DNA of 64,000 nucleotides, from positions 3,308,001 to 3,372,000 of the forward strand of contig JAJNNQ010000003.1 of assembly GCA_027886175.1 (NCBI GenBank), read 5' to 3'. The DNA comes from Phylloscopus collybita. Taxonomy: Eukaryota; Chordata; Aves; Passeriformes; Phylloscopidae. The notes under the pieces were generated by a model, which was given only the letters and a program-made list of their open reading frames with translations, was not told the DNA's origin and searched no databases. How positions within the stretch are numbered: the stretch's first letter is position 1; every line of letters starts with the position of its first letter. The position numbers and the translations under genes were made by a program. Below, in pieces: positions 31,939 to 43,832 of this stretch.

Positions 31939-34900
31939 GAGCTGTTCCTAGGCACCTGGTGGTGTCTCAGGAGCAGTGTGGGAGGGAGGGCTGTGCTGCT
32001 TTCTCTGGGAAGGGAGCCCCAGGAGCTGCCTGGCTGGGAATTCCGCGCGCTCGGGTATCGCTAACGAGATGATGAGCACGGAACGGGCACAGATCTGAAA
32101 CTGCTGCAGCCACTTCAGCTGAGAGTGCACTTGCATTTAACAAGCCAGGAAAGCAGGAGGCAAAGGCTGGGTTTGATGCCCCAGTGATCGTTATCGCTGC
32201 AGAGAGCATTAAATGGAATCAAATCAAAAGCGCGCAACGCTCCTGGAGCCCTGCTCATTACTGGCCAGGCAGGAAACCATGCCCTGAGTGCTGAGGGGAG
32301 AAACAGCCAGCAAAACATCCCAGACAGCTTTTTGTCCACTCTGGAATCTCACCTTCCAGCTGTAATTACAGGCATTTAGCTCTTGGGAAAGCTACAGGAC
32401 TTTATCTATTGATTTCTGTAAGTTTAGGACGAAGCTTGCAATGATTTAAAGGATTAGGATTTTAAATGTGTAAACTGTGTTTCTGGCTTCAGTTAATTAA
32501 AAGGTACATTAAACTCCAAAAAGAAGAAGAAGAAAAAAAAAAGGCTAATTAACACATTACCAGGGCTTAATTCTTAATTTCAGATACAAGATAACCATTT
32601 AAACACCTCCTTAAATGAAAAAAAAACTTTTGACAGGGAATTATTAAAGTTAGCAGCAAAAAAGGATCTGATGCAGATTTACTGCTCCCCTGATCCTAAA
32701 GGCAGCAGAGTGGCTTTAATGAGTGATGGTTCAGAGCCTCAAACAGCAAATCAGCTCCCAGTGCCCACATCTGCAGCACAGCCAGAGCAGGAAAAACCTC
32801 AATATTCAGCGTGCTAAGAGCAGGACTGGAGCCACAAGGTTTTCAAACAGAAACTGGCAGGGATTTGTGTGAACAATCCAGCTGTTCCCTCTCTGTAGAG
32901 GTCACTGAGAAGCCAAGGCCATTTAGAACTGAAATTCAAATTTGCCAACAGCTGGGCTTATTTACTTTGGTAATGGGGACAGTCACACACAACCATCACA
33001 CTCCACTCGAGTCTGGCTTTTAAAATTGCACTGCCCATGTGATTTTAATGGCTTTATCCCTCATTTATCTCTCTTTTTGAGCAACTCATGGTAACCTGGA
33101 AGTGCCAGGCCGATTTTTCTTTTGCTTGATGAGGGTGAGGTTTGGACAATTAAAACTAAATTAGTTTAAAGGTCTGAAATGCTGGAATTGTCTGTATAAG
33201 AATGACACAGTGTTTCTGCCTGGCCTTCCACAGAAAAGCAGAGAGGGCGTTGCTGCTATCATCCTTACAGAGAAATAACATCCCTTGGTCAGATAGAAAC
33301 AGGCACCTGATTAAAAAATCCACAGCTCATGTGACAATTAAATCAGCTTTGAGGTATTTAATATAGAGGTTGCACACTTGGCCTAGCTGAGTCAGCTGCA
33401 AAGTGTCCAACACAATCAGGTTCTTTCACCTCATTTCTTTCAGGAAGCTGAGCTATCAACCTTTGAAATCCATCTCAGCCAAAGTGAACGTGTCCCACAG
33501 CAAAGCTCCAAATTCTCACCTCCAAATTCCTGATCCTGGGATCTGCAGCCCGTGGGCTCCTCCAGCCTGCAGGGTTGGACGTGCCCATATCCTCCATCCT
33601 TCCCACCATGGGCAGGCTGGGAGCTGGCAGGGCTGGAGAGGAGCTTTTCTAAGGAATAGGAAGTGCCAAGCAAAATTCCAAAACCATCAGGAAACCTCCT
33701 GGAGGCTGCAAGGACACTGATGAATGCACCAGTCAGCTGCTTTAATGCATCCAATTAAGCAGCTGCACAGACCCTGTCAAGTGGTTTCCAAATGGACCGA
33801 GGGAAGTCTCTCATCTTATTAAACAGAGATCACCTGGTGCAATCCCCAAATGTAATTTTCCTCTCATACTCCCATGTATTTCACAAATTAAAATCCTTTT
33901 TCTTCGATCAAACCTATTCAGGAGCCAGTATTCCAGACTCATGTTTTCAATTAACCTGTGAAGTCTGATCCAGTGCCTGATGAAGGAAGTTCTGATGTTT
34001 CCATCAAATTCAGGGGGTGCTGGAACATGCTTTTACAAAATAGGGAAGTGTTGAGATAGGATCAGGAGTCTCACCACTTACCTGAAGCCTCAAATCAGCT
34101 GCGAAGCAATAAATCTTGGAGCTCTCTATTACCTTCCTCTCATTTTAGCACAGATGGTAAAAGCTAGTGACCTTTATATTTTTTTTTGTCTTTCTGTGCT
34201 GAGAGCTGGAGTAATGAGAATATAATGAAGGTCTCTTTATTTTCCAGCAGCCTGGGAGGACACAGATTTTTCCAGCACTGCTCCGCTGGCTTTTCCCGAA
34301 AGGATTTCTCAGGGAGAGGAACAAAGTCAGACTCATTCGTGCCATCAGTCTCCTCCAGGGCTCCAACACTCAGTGACCTAAACACACCCTTCAAATCCAG
34401 GTTTACTGGAAAACCAAGAGGAATTGTGCTTCTGTAAGTCAACATTTCTCATCTCATCTTTATAACACTGCTCTACCAGGCAGACAATGTCGTTACAGGC
34501 AAAAAGTGTTCAGAAACTCTAAATGGAGTAAAAACATGTTTTGTTTGGGGTTTTTTTTCCTCCTTATTACCTTTTAGGGGATGTAAAATGTTCCAGGTCT
34601 TTCCTAAAACCAGCTTCCCCTTCTTGGGTTTGGTTTCCTAAGCCCAAGCTTCCCCTTCTGTTAAAAAACCCAACCTGCCTGCTCTGGTGGGATTCTTCCC
34701 AACTAAGATGAGCACAGGTAACTGCTGGGAGAGCGGGCCAGCCTCTTGAAGATAATTAATAGTGTTAATTACTGCTTTGGTTTGTGCAAACAATTCCCTG
34801 AGAAACATTCAGCTGCAATCCATCATTTGTTGCTGAGATATTTCGATGCAGCCTGAAACGAGCACCAAGGCTCAGCTGGGATTCAGTTCGATCCCCTCCC

Positions 34901-35321
34901 TACCAGAAGCAGAAATGCTGTGAAATCCATTGCAGGACTGTCAGGTGAAATAAATCTGTGTTTCCTGTGGGTCACAGCCCTCCTGGAGCCCCCAAAGGCA
35001 GGGAAAGGAAGGCAGGGTCTCCCTCCAGGTCAGGCTGAGGAGGATCCGTGGGGATGGATCCAGGAGCAGTTTCCTCTCTGAGCCTGCCCTTGTCTGCATT
35101 TAGTTCTTGCTCTTGCTGTCACCTTCAGTGTTTTTCTGAGCTTTAAACTGCCAGATCCATCTGTATTTGCAGAGCATTTGGGGGCAGATTTTTTCCATAC
35201 ACGCACAGTTTATATATTTATTTTAAATATTCATATAGACATATGGAAATTCAGCTTGGAGCAGACCTTGAGGAAAGCTTGCAGGGTAAAAGGTTTCCTG
35301 CCTGCCAGACAAGGAGGAGAA

Positions 35322-35480
35322 TCATGGAATGGTTTGGGGTTGGAAAAGGACTTTAAAACTCATCTCATTCCACTCCTGCCATGGGCAGGGACAACATCCA
35401 CCATCCCAGGTTGTTCCAAGCCCTGTCCAACCTGACCTTGGACAGCTCCAGGGATGGAGCATCCACAGTTTCTCTGCACA
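35322..35480 (-). mobile_element. CR1 LINE fragment
   Basis: AATCATGGAATGGTTTGGGG, CCACTCCTGCCATGGGCAGG, CCAGGTTGTTCCAAGCCCTG and TTGGACAGCTCCAGGGATGG mark the complement of a CR1 3' end truncated at about 160 bases. Confidence 0.88.
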
Positions 35481-36712
35481 AGAAGCTGCTTCTCCCTTCA
35501 GAGAAGGATGAAGGGATGGGACGTACAGCTGTGCAGCTTTTTCCATCAAACACAAGCAACAAATCCAGCTGCAGCAATTTAAGGTCACACCAAGAACCTT
35601 TTCAAGTCCAAGAGAAAGTTTCTTCACCATTTTCAGACCAGGTAAGGGGCAATCTGCAAATCAGATGTGACACGGCCTACTCCTACAAATACAGGATGTT
35701 TAGCAAGTCAGCCAGAAGTCCAACTTACATAAAAAGGCTTCTAATCATCTTCTTTTTTAATGAAATTTTAATTATGGAAAAATTAGCAACTGGTCTAGAG
35801 GTTTCTGCATTACCATAAATGTCTCCAAAAAAAGCACATGCTCTAAGAAATACCTCACATTGCTACAGAGCTGGAAAGTAGGACATGTTGATGGGTTCCC
35901 AAAGCAATTTTTACTAAAAGCACTATTTCTGAGGAATCTGGCTCCAACAAAAGAGAGAATCCCTCACGAGGCCACTTTCTAGTAAAATATTTACAAGAAC
36001 ACCCAAAAGCCAGTTTCTTCTTCGTGTGCTTTTGGTAAAAAATGTACCAAAAGTGGAACAAGTTCATCCCTTTCTCTTCCAGGCGCTCTGAAAACTCAGA
36101 GAAGAAACTTTCTGCCAATGTCCCTGTTGGGCTGGGAGGTGGGAGAAGGGGATCACACTTCTGCTCCTGGCTGGCATGGCTGGGAACAGGGAAAAAATGG
36201 CAATTCCTTGGAAAAATGCAACTATTTGGCCATTTTCTGCTCTCATATCAGAATGATAAAACCTACAGTGCTGGGCCCAGTTCAGGTGTGGTTTCTGATA
36301 GCTTTACAGAGTGAAATCAAGGGAGAATGCTCTGGAATTGGATTCTAGATTGAAAGTGTATGAAAAGGGCTTTTCACTCCATGTTCTTCTCAGTCTTTAA
36401 CAAATATCCCATTAACCCCACAAGTTGAAGAATTAACAAAATCACCTTGAATTCTAATTCATTTCTATGATTCGGATGATGGAGCTGGGAAATTCCATTT
36501 CCTCTTTGCCCATCACATGATGGTTCAGTTCCTAACTGGGAGGTGGGGAAAGCAAACCTCAAAATGCAAGAATTTACTTAAAATCTAATTTCTGTCAGGT
36601 TAACAGGCAAATGGTTCAAATGGGAGGCCATTTTAAGTGTTTTCTTTTAACATCAAATCTTGTCTTCCATCATCCTCAAAAACATTTGGTCTGGAACATC
36701 CTATTTTTAAAT

Positions 36713-36791
36713 ACTCTAAATCAACAGCCCAATGGGCAGGTCTCTTTTGAGCATAGTAAATAAATTTGCATGTTTTCAAATTGTTTTACAG
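36713..36791 (+). repeat. 78-bp dispersed direct repeat, copy 1
   Basis: ACTCTAAATCAACAGCCCAA through GCATGTTTTCAAATTGTTTT and ACAG recurs at 38312-38389 with only a few differences. Flanks on both sides are unrelated. It does not resemble CR1 or the LTRs. Confidence 0.88.
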
Positions 36792-38311
36792 CCTATTTTT
36801 TTTGGCTTTTTACCTGATTTTGATATGTAATAGCATACCCCTGCATAAACCCCTTGTATGAGTTATTAAGGAGTAAAATAACTGGTTATCTCCAAAATCA
36901 GGAGATTCCTAAAAAAATAAAAAAAGGAGTTGCTTTTCTTCTTGTCTTCATTGTCATCAGCCTTTGTTCTTGTACTTGTTTTTTGCAACATCCTTCCTGT
37001 GAAAGACAAGCAAAATTTACATTTTGCTGGTTTTCTTCCCTCCCCCCCCCAAAATATGGAGGAAATCTTTGCTTGAAGCTTGAATAATTTCTTGTAGTCT
37101 TCAAATAAGATTGGCAGAGTCTTCTACAGATTAATGTACCAGTTGTCATCCTTTTCCTGGAAGGAAAAAGAGAGGAAGGAAGCACATCTCTCCCCTGAGA
37201 CATCTGCAGAGCCACAGGATTTATTTCTACCAGAGAGGTTCTTAAAAGTGTTGTTTTTAGAAGTCAGGATAACTCCCAGACCACAGCTGCTTTTTATTTA
37301 TATTTCATCTTTCTACCCAACTACTGCTGAAGAGGGAGGAGTTGTTCCTAAGATATTCCAGCCTTCCACAGAGAGAGGGGCTGGGACCTTCTCACTGGGA
37401 ACCAGCACTGAAAAAAACATTTTCAGGAGAGAAATACCCAGGAGGAGTTTGGAAGCTTCCTAAAGCCCATCACTTGATGTTTGTAATCCTGGGCCTGGAG
37501 GATGGATGAGGGAAAAGTCTCCTCCTCGTTCTCCTCCTCATCTTATTTGGGTGGGAGTGGGAAATAGTTTTTGTTGAGCTGCCTGCTGGGCACTCACTGG
37601 AGTGAGAGGGACCCCTGGACTTCCCTCAACAGCCCAGAGTTGGAAGCTTTGCTCCATTTTTTCCCTTTGCTAAAACCAAACCAAACAACACCACCAAAAA
37701 AAAAAAAAATAATAATAAAAAAAAAAATAAAGCCACAAGTAAAACCTGATTGATTTCCCTTTGTGCTACAGGGAACAAAAATAAGTGGGCTGATTTCCTT
37801 TCAGTCTACCTGTATTTTCCATCATTTCACTGATCTGTCAGGAGACCCTGGCTGCCTTGAGCTGCACCCAGCTCCAGCCTGAGCATCCCACCCTGCCCTC
37901 AGCCCCCTCCCAGCACGGCTCAGCCTCCATGGGAGCACAGTTTGCTCCAGATTCCTCCTCAAACACCAAGTGGGGCTGAGAAATTCTGTGCTGGAGCAGC
38001 CTCTGCTGAGCACAGCCTCATTGTTCCAGTCATTCCTTAAATATTGGCTGGGACAAACCTGCAAATCAATTCCCTCCACAGGAAATACATCCTGCAGGTG
38101 GCTGCTGGAAGGATTCATTTCCCTGCACAGTGCAAAATGAGAAAGAGTTACAGCAAGGAAAAAAAAAAAAAAAAAAGCTTCTTTCAGAGCTGTGCCTTTA
38201 TTTCCTATTCATGAATACACTGCTCCAAAGGAAAACTCACTTTGTAAACAGTTTTCTTTATAGGACTTGAAAGTGCCTGGTGAAACTGAATGTAGATGGG
38301 GAGGGGGAAAA

Positions 38312-38389
38312 ACTCTAAATCAACAGCCCAATGGACAGATCTCTTTGAGCATGGTAAATAAATTTGCATGTTTTCAATTTGTTTTACAG
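38312..38389 (+). repeat. 78-bp dispersed direct repeat, copy 2
   Basis: This is the second copy, same orientation, about 1.6 kb downstream. Both copies end in ATTTGTTTTACAG-like sequence that resembles a 3' splice site. Copy 2 is followed by an open frame of about 65 codons with no recognisable domain. Confidence 0.88.
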
Positions 38390-39417
38390 ATACGTGGTGC
38401 AGGTTCGAAGAATGGCCAGGAGAAACAACAGAGAAAATATTTCACTTTCTCCAGACAGAAATCATCTGAAGATCCCACAGAAACCCAGAACGTGGTGTCA
38501 CCTATATCCTGTGCAACCTCAGTGGCTTTAGGACAATTCTGTGGGCTGGAGGCTGCACACATTAGGATTCTGTGTTTGTTGCCAGCCTGGGTTTAGACTA
38601 TTTAAATTCCCTGTCAGGATCAGTTATGGTCAAATCATTTCCCATAAAAAGAGAAATGGATCCGTAACGAGACTTAATGCTTTGTTGTTTGAAAAACTAT
38701 TACAACACACTATTAAAAACTCCAAGGACTCTAATTGAACTGGTTTTTTAAGGAGGAGACAATTAAAGTTTGCTGCATAATTAATATATCATGGCCATTA
38801 ATAACTCCTAAATGATCCCTAAATTTCATTTTATTCATTATGCACAAATTGAGCCGACTCATTGTGCAGGAAATACTTTAAAACACCTGTCAGTGAAATA
38901 TTCCTTCCACCATCTAGAAAGAAAAGCCTCCCAACAGCTCCCTGAAATTGTTGTCACTCATTAAAATCATCTTCAGACATTGTGTGCCTTCCACAAGTCC
39001 TCTAAGCAGCATCACGGGGGCTCTTTGAGTCACCACTTATCTCCGAGAGATATTCCCAGCTTTTATCAAGGAGCTTGTGTTTGTAAATAGGCAGCACAAA
39101 AAAACCACAGCTCATTTCCCCACTTTTGTTACTGCGCTGCCTCACGAATCCCAGTCTCTTTTGTGGAGAATTTGCACATTGACGTGGCTCTGTTTTAACC
39201 AGCTGAATCCTGCCCCCCTCCAGGCTGCTGGATCCCGGAGATGAATCACGGGGGTTTCAGCAGAACCATTCACGGGGAGATGATCAAACCCCACAAAAGA
39301 GGCAGCAGATGGAGGCCAGGGGAGGCTTCCAGGCCCTTCTCTAACGAGCCCAGCACCGCCTCTGCCTCCTTGGCACGTCCCAGGAGTTGTCTCCACACCA
39401 GCTGCAGGGTGTTGCCC

Positions 39418-39725
39418 TGTCACAACACAACACAAAAGAACGACTCACACTCACACACTGAGATGTCCAAAGCAAAAAAGGGGCAGTTTATTTACACACC
39501 TGGACATTTATAGAATTCCAGCAGTGACCATGGGTTGGAGGAGGAAGATTGTCCTCTCCAACCACACTGGTCAACCCAACAGTCCATCGATTCTCTCTTT
39601 CTTCAGAAAGGGATGCAGAACAACCATTGTTTACGTGAAGGGTGTGTGAGAAACTCAGTGGTAAATATTGTCTATAATTTGGTTTGATTGTAAATATGTT
39701 TTATAAAATGACGTAAGAAATCTAC
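39418..39725 (-). mobile_element. LTR-like segment, boundaries uncertain
   Basis: Read on the minus strand there is TATAAA near 39508, AATAAA within about 20 bases, and then about 65 bases ending GTTGTGTTGTGACA. This resembles a promoter-polyA-U5 order of a short LTR. The 5' limit is not visible and no partner copy was seen in the window. Confidence 0.4.
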
Positions 39726-39859
39726 ACTGTAACCTTATGTTGTATTCCTTTGGCAATGGTCTTTCCTGCAAAACCCCCCTCAGAGACTGTAACCTTTGTT
39801 CTGACCCTACCTGCCCCTTGACTCTGACCTACGGCCCTTGGCCAGGTATCCCCTCCTTC

Positions 39860-40118
39860 ATCTTTTTTGTTGGCTCCTTCAGGCGCTGGGAGGCCACAAA
39901 TAGGTTACCCCAAAGCTTCTCCTCTCCAGGCTGGACAATCTCAGTTCTCCAGCCTTTTCTGCCAGCAGAGCTGCTCCATCCCTCTGCTTATCCTGGAGCT
40001 TCCTCTGGATCTTTCCAGAAGCTCCAGGTCCCTCCTGTGCTGGAGCAGCTCTGCAGGTGGGGTCTCACCTGACCAAGGGGCAAAATTCCCTCCCTCACCT
40101 GCTGCCCAGGCTGGCTCG
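39860..40118 (-). mobile_element. CR1 LINE internal fragment
   Basis: CTTCTCCTCTCCAGGCTGGA, CAGCAGAGCTGCTCCATCCC and GCAGGTGGGGTCTCACCTGA are complements of the CR1 region around the end of ORF2. The 3' terminal part is missing. The copy lies beside an LTR-like segment (39418 onward). Confidence 0.82.
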
Positions 40119-41452
40119 AATTTTGATATTCCTGAGTTCTACAAATCTCTATCCTCTCAATGTTGTGACTTCTGGGGAGGTTCTGTGCAGAACCCACAGC
40201 ACTGGCAGTCCCTCTGCACCAGCTCCCAGCAGCAGGGTGAAGAATAAACCCCTAAAAGCTCCACAAGCTTATTGTTCCTTTGACATATCCGTGACATTCA
40301 CAGCACCATAAACCTTCCTCATCTGAAATATTTAGCTCCTTAGCAGCAGTCAAACAGACATGCATCCTGCCTGGCACATCCACACCGTAGATCACTAATT
40401 TATTTCTTACAGCCCTCCTGGGTGCCGTGTGTGCTGAGACAACTGCATTCCCAGAAATGGGCATAAATATCTGTATTTATTTTCTCATCACACTGGCTGG
40501 GGAGTTGGGGAGAGAGGGAGAGCCAGAATAAGAATCACACAGAGAAAATGGCCTGAGAAACGCTCTGGGTGCACTTCCTCCAGCGGAGTGCTCGGCATTA
40601 TTCCTCATCTGCTGTGCCACAGCTCGGAGTGGGCCATGATTATGGATTTCCAGCTGGCATTATGGTTATTATAGATTAGATGCTCCTCTGTAAAGACTGT
40701 CAAACCAATGAAATTTTCAGGTTTTGAGCAGCCTCCAGGGCAGGGCTCTGCCAGGCTCTCTTTCCCGAGCTGTTAGTTTTATTTATAGTCCAGGACTAAA
40801 CAAGGCAGGAATTAAGGGGAATGCTCCTCGCTGAAGGTAATGGGATGGAAATGCTGATGTAGGTCTGTGACAGCAGACAGGAGCAATAGCCTTGAGGAAA
40901 TATTGAAAGTGTGGAGCTGAGCAGAGGCAGCAGCACCTCAAGGCTGCTTTTTGTCACTCTGACAGGACAAAGTTGTAAATAATGCCCCCCTCAGTCTGTA
41001 CTCAATTATCAGGAATTTAGTGGCACCCAGGATATGATGTGCCCAGGAAAACACAGCAGTCACCTCCAGTTCTCAACAAAATCTCTGGGATGAGCTGCTT
41101 TCTCACCTGGTTTGGATTGCAGAGGCTTTGGAGGATTGAAGCACAGATTAAGGTTGGCATTTTCCAGGCTGCTGTTCCAAAGAGCTTTTCCACCATAGCT
41201 CCCAGGAACAACATAAAATTTAACTGAATCAGGCAATCTTGAGCCCAAAATTACAGAAAAAAAATAAGTAAAAAATTAAATTCTTACCATGTACATGTGC
41301 TCTCTGAACGTTCCTCTTTGTAAGGCAAACATAACTTGAAGATCTACATGGGTTTGATGCTGGCCACTGAGAAAGAAAAAAATAATGAGGGGGGAAATGT
41401 GATTTTTATAAAGATTATTAGAATATTGCTAAAAGTTTTCTAGGGAGGTGGG

Positions 41453-41815
41453 TGTAGGAACAGGGTCAGTTGGTGATGAGAGATCTCTGGAGCCAAGGCT
41501 GCTCTTGGAGCAGGGGTTTATTTATTGCACAGGGCCTGGGTGAAGGGGCCCTGCTGAGAGCTGCCAGCTGCAGCTCAGAGCAGCCCCAGAGAGAGAAGAG
41601 CAAGAGAGCAAAGTAAGAGCTGAAGAGGAGCAGTAAGAACAGAGCTGAAGAGAAATAAAAGAGCAAAGTTCCCATTACAATCCATTAAATCTTCTTCTCT
41701 ACTGAACATTCTAACTTCCACCAACCAATGCAGTACAAGATACAAATCTTACAGCATTTACATGCAGCCTATAAGAATCATTACATGACCATGCTGTGTT
41801 ATATTTTAAACCCTA
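41453..41815 (-). mobile_element. LTR-like segment, boundaries uncertain
   Basis: In minus orientation AATAAATAAA near 41518-41527 is followed by about 60 bases ending CTGTTCCTACA. Upstream are a CT-rich stretch and a TATA-like motif near 41793. The layout suggests a solo LTR, but I could not match its ends or find a second copy. Confidence 0.35.
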
Positions 41816-42449
41816 AAAATGCCTCTTTGGACCCCTCCTGCCAAGCTGGTAGGGTCTGCTCTGACCCTTGGGGTCTTGGTGAGGAGAGGGGCATTATATA
41901 ATCAAAAGGGGATTAATTACCTTCAGCAGCCACACTATTGTTCTCCAGTTGTCCAGGAACTGAGGCTTTAGACATCAAAACTCGCTTTCAATTCTATTTC
42001 ACTTAAAAGTTTCATATTCTCAAAACCTAAGCAGTCATATTTATAAGGCTTTTCTTTTTCATCTTCCCCAACAGGTGGGAAATGGGTCTTAAAGGCTTTG
42101 CCATCCTGTACACCACCAGCACATCCCACTGTGGGTGCCATTTCCCACTGCCCTGGAATAAGGGACAATTCCAAGGGCTCCCTAAAGTCAGGAGAGCAGC
42201 TTTGGCAGTGGCTCCTCTCAGGGCCTGTGTGATTGCCAACTCTATTAGCAGCAATTGATTCATCAGGATCACAGAGCATCTGAATGAAAGGCTGGAATGC
42301 CTCAGCTGCTGTCTGTGCTACAAGGAGCTGCTGAGGAGGAGCCCCAGCTGAGCCAGGTGGTCACTGAAACACCTGAAACACCCCCAGTGAAAGGGAAATC
42401 AGTGAGGGGCAAAGATTACACAGAGCACTACATTTGAAATATTTTTAAT

Positions 42450-42466
42450 TTTGTGTGTGTGTGTGC
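42450..42466 (+). repeat. (TG)n microsatellite
   Basis: About eight TG units follow TTTTAATTT. Confidence 0.8.
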
Positions 42467-42664
42467 ATTGTCCTTTCATGCTGCACCAAAATTTTGATTT
42501 TGGTTTCACAGTGATAGGCAGCAACTGCCCCTGTTAGTCCCTGCACTGTAAATCACACACATCCCACACACCTCTGGGGAAAAAAAATGCTTATACTGGG
42601 AAAAATAAAGTGTGTCCACAGTGCACACACTCAGTGTCAATGCACATTTGTCCCTGACAGTCAA

Positions 42665-42928
42665 AATGATCCAGGATCAATGCAGGCTGGGGAGTGGAGG
42701 GATTGGGAGTGGCCCTAAGGAGGACTTGGGGGTGCTGGAGGATGAAAACCTGGCCATGAGCTGGCCTGGCAGCCCAAAGCCCCCTGCCCTGGGCTGAGCC
42801 CAGTGTGGGCAGCAGGGAAGGAGGAATTCTGCTCCTCTGCCCCCAGCCCAGGTGAGATCTCACCTGCAGAGCAGCCCCAGCCCTGGGCTCCAGCACAGGA
42901 AGGACCTGGAGCTGCTGGAGAGTCCAGG
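42665..42928 (+). mobile_element. CR1 LINE, 5' half split by an LTR
   Basis: One frame reads KEDLGVLEDENLAMS, a decayed form of the C-terminal end of CR1 ORF2 as I recall it. It is followed by GTGAGATCTCACCTGCAGAG and GGACCTGGAGCTGCTGGAGA. The match stops exactly at the LTR starting 42929 and resumes at 43407. Confidence 0.82.
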
Positions 42929-43406
42929 TGATGCCTTAAGTTTTATCTTTCCTGTATTTCAGGTTCTGTGCTGCCCAGGGGTGCAGCTCTCAGCCTCACA
43001 TTCAGGGTCACTCAGCTCTGCACAGAGCAGGGACACAAAACAAATCCTGTTCCTGCTGCACACCAAGGACAACTTTCAGCCCAGCAGCACAAACAAGGGT
43101 GGCTGGAGGGAGGGACAAGAAGGATGGGACCTCACAGCCTGCAGCTGGAATTGGACAATTCAACCCCAAAATGCAAATGGACCAAAACTGATCCAAGTGT
43201 GAGACCTGGTGACCCTTTGTCCATTTTGTGACCATTTTGTGACCATTTGGGGTCCATTTTGTGACCATTTTGGGTCCACCTTGGGTGCAGCCCTGGCCAG
43301 GCTCTTGTCCTGCCCAAGGTGTACCCTAAAGGCCTTTCAATAAATATCTACTTTATTCTCCAGCTCTGTCCAGTCTCTGTTCCAGGTCAGCCTCCCCAAG
43401 GCATCC
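42929..43406 (+). mobile_element. Solo LTR (copy B), nested in CR1
   Basis: It begins TGATGCCTTA and ends AAGGCATCC, an imperfect inverted repeat of its own start. The AATAAA signal at 43339-43344 is followed by TTATTCTCCAGCTCTGTCC near the 3' end, so orientation is plus. Its sequence aligns along its length with 27275-27720 in reverse complement, sharing for example AAGGACAACTTTCAGCCC and ATGCAAATGGACCAAAAC. It is 478 bases, with an internal 11-bp repeat expansion. Flanking CAGG/CAGA may be a target duplication with one mismatch. No internal retroviral genes are present. Confidence 0.85.
43221..43275 (+). repeat. 11-bp tandem repeat within the LTR
   Basis: Five units close to CCATTTTGTGA start at 43221, 43232, 43243, 43254 and 43265 with exact 11-base spacing. 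The related LTR at 27275-27720 has only about one or two units, which accounts for most of the length difference. Confidence 0.88.
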
Positions 43407-43832
43407 CAGAGGAGGCACCAGGATGAGCAGAAGGATGGAGCAGCTCTGCTGGGAGGAAAGGCTGGGAGAGCTGGGGGTGCTCCCCTGGAGAGGAGAAAGC
43501 TCCAGGGAGTGCTCAGGGGCTCCAGGAGAGCTGGAGAGGAACTTTTTATCAGGCCTTGTGGCCACAGGACAAGGGGCAATAGTTTTAAGCTGAAGAAGGG
43601 GAAATTCAGGCTAAATATAGGGAAGAAATTGTTCCCTGTGAGGGTGAGAAGGCCCTGGCACAGGGTGCCCAGAGGAGCTGTGGCTGCCCCATCCCTGGAA
43701 GGGTTCAAGGCCAGTTTGGGTGGAGCTTGGAGAAACCTGGGCTAGTGGAAGATGTCCCTGCCCAGACAGGGGATGGAATGGGATGATCTTTAAGATCCCT
43801 CCCAGCCCAGCCCATGCAGGGATTCTGTGATT
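43407..43832 (+). mobile_element. CR1 LINE, 3' half after the LTR
   Basis: It continues with CAGAGGAGGCACCAGGATGA, GGATGGAGCAGCTCTGCTGG, CCCTGGCACAGGGTGCCCAG and GATGTCCCTGCCCAGACAGG and ends GGGATTCTGTGATTT. Together with 42665-42928 it makes a CR1 3' portion of about 690 bases, the longest in the window. Confidence 0.9.

Larger units (their letters stand above)
27721..35321. other. Apparently intergenic
   Basis: Mostly unique AT-rich sequence with two CR1 pieces and the 43-bp duplication. No exon was recognised on either strand. Confidence 0.5.
35481..39417. other. Apparently intergenic with repeat pair
   Basis: Unique sequence holding the two 78-bp direct repeats, an A-rich stretch near 37.69-37.73 kb and a poly(A) run near 38.16 kb. 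No recognised gene. Confidence 0.5.
40119..42664. other. Apparently intergenic
   Basis: Contains the LTR-like segment at 41453-41815 and a (TG)n repeat. Nothing else was recognised. Confidence 0.5.
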
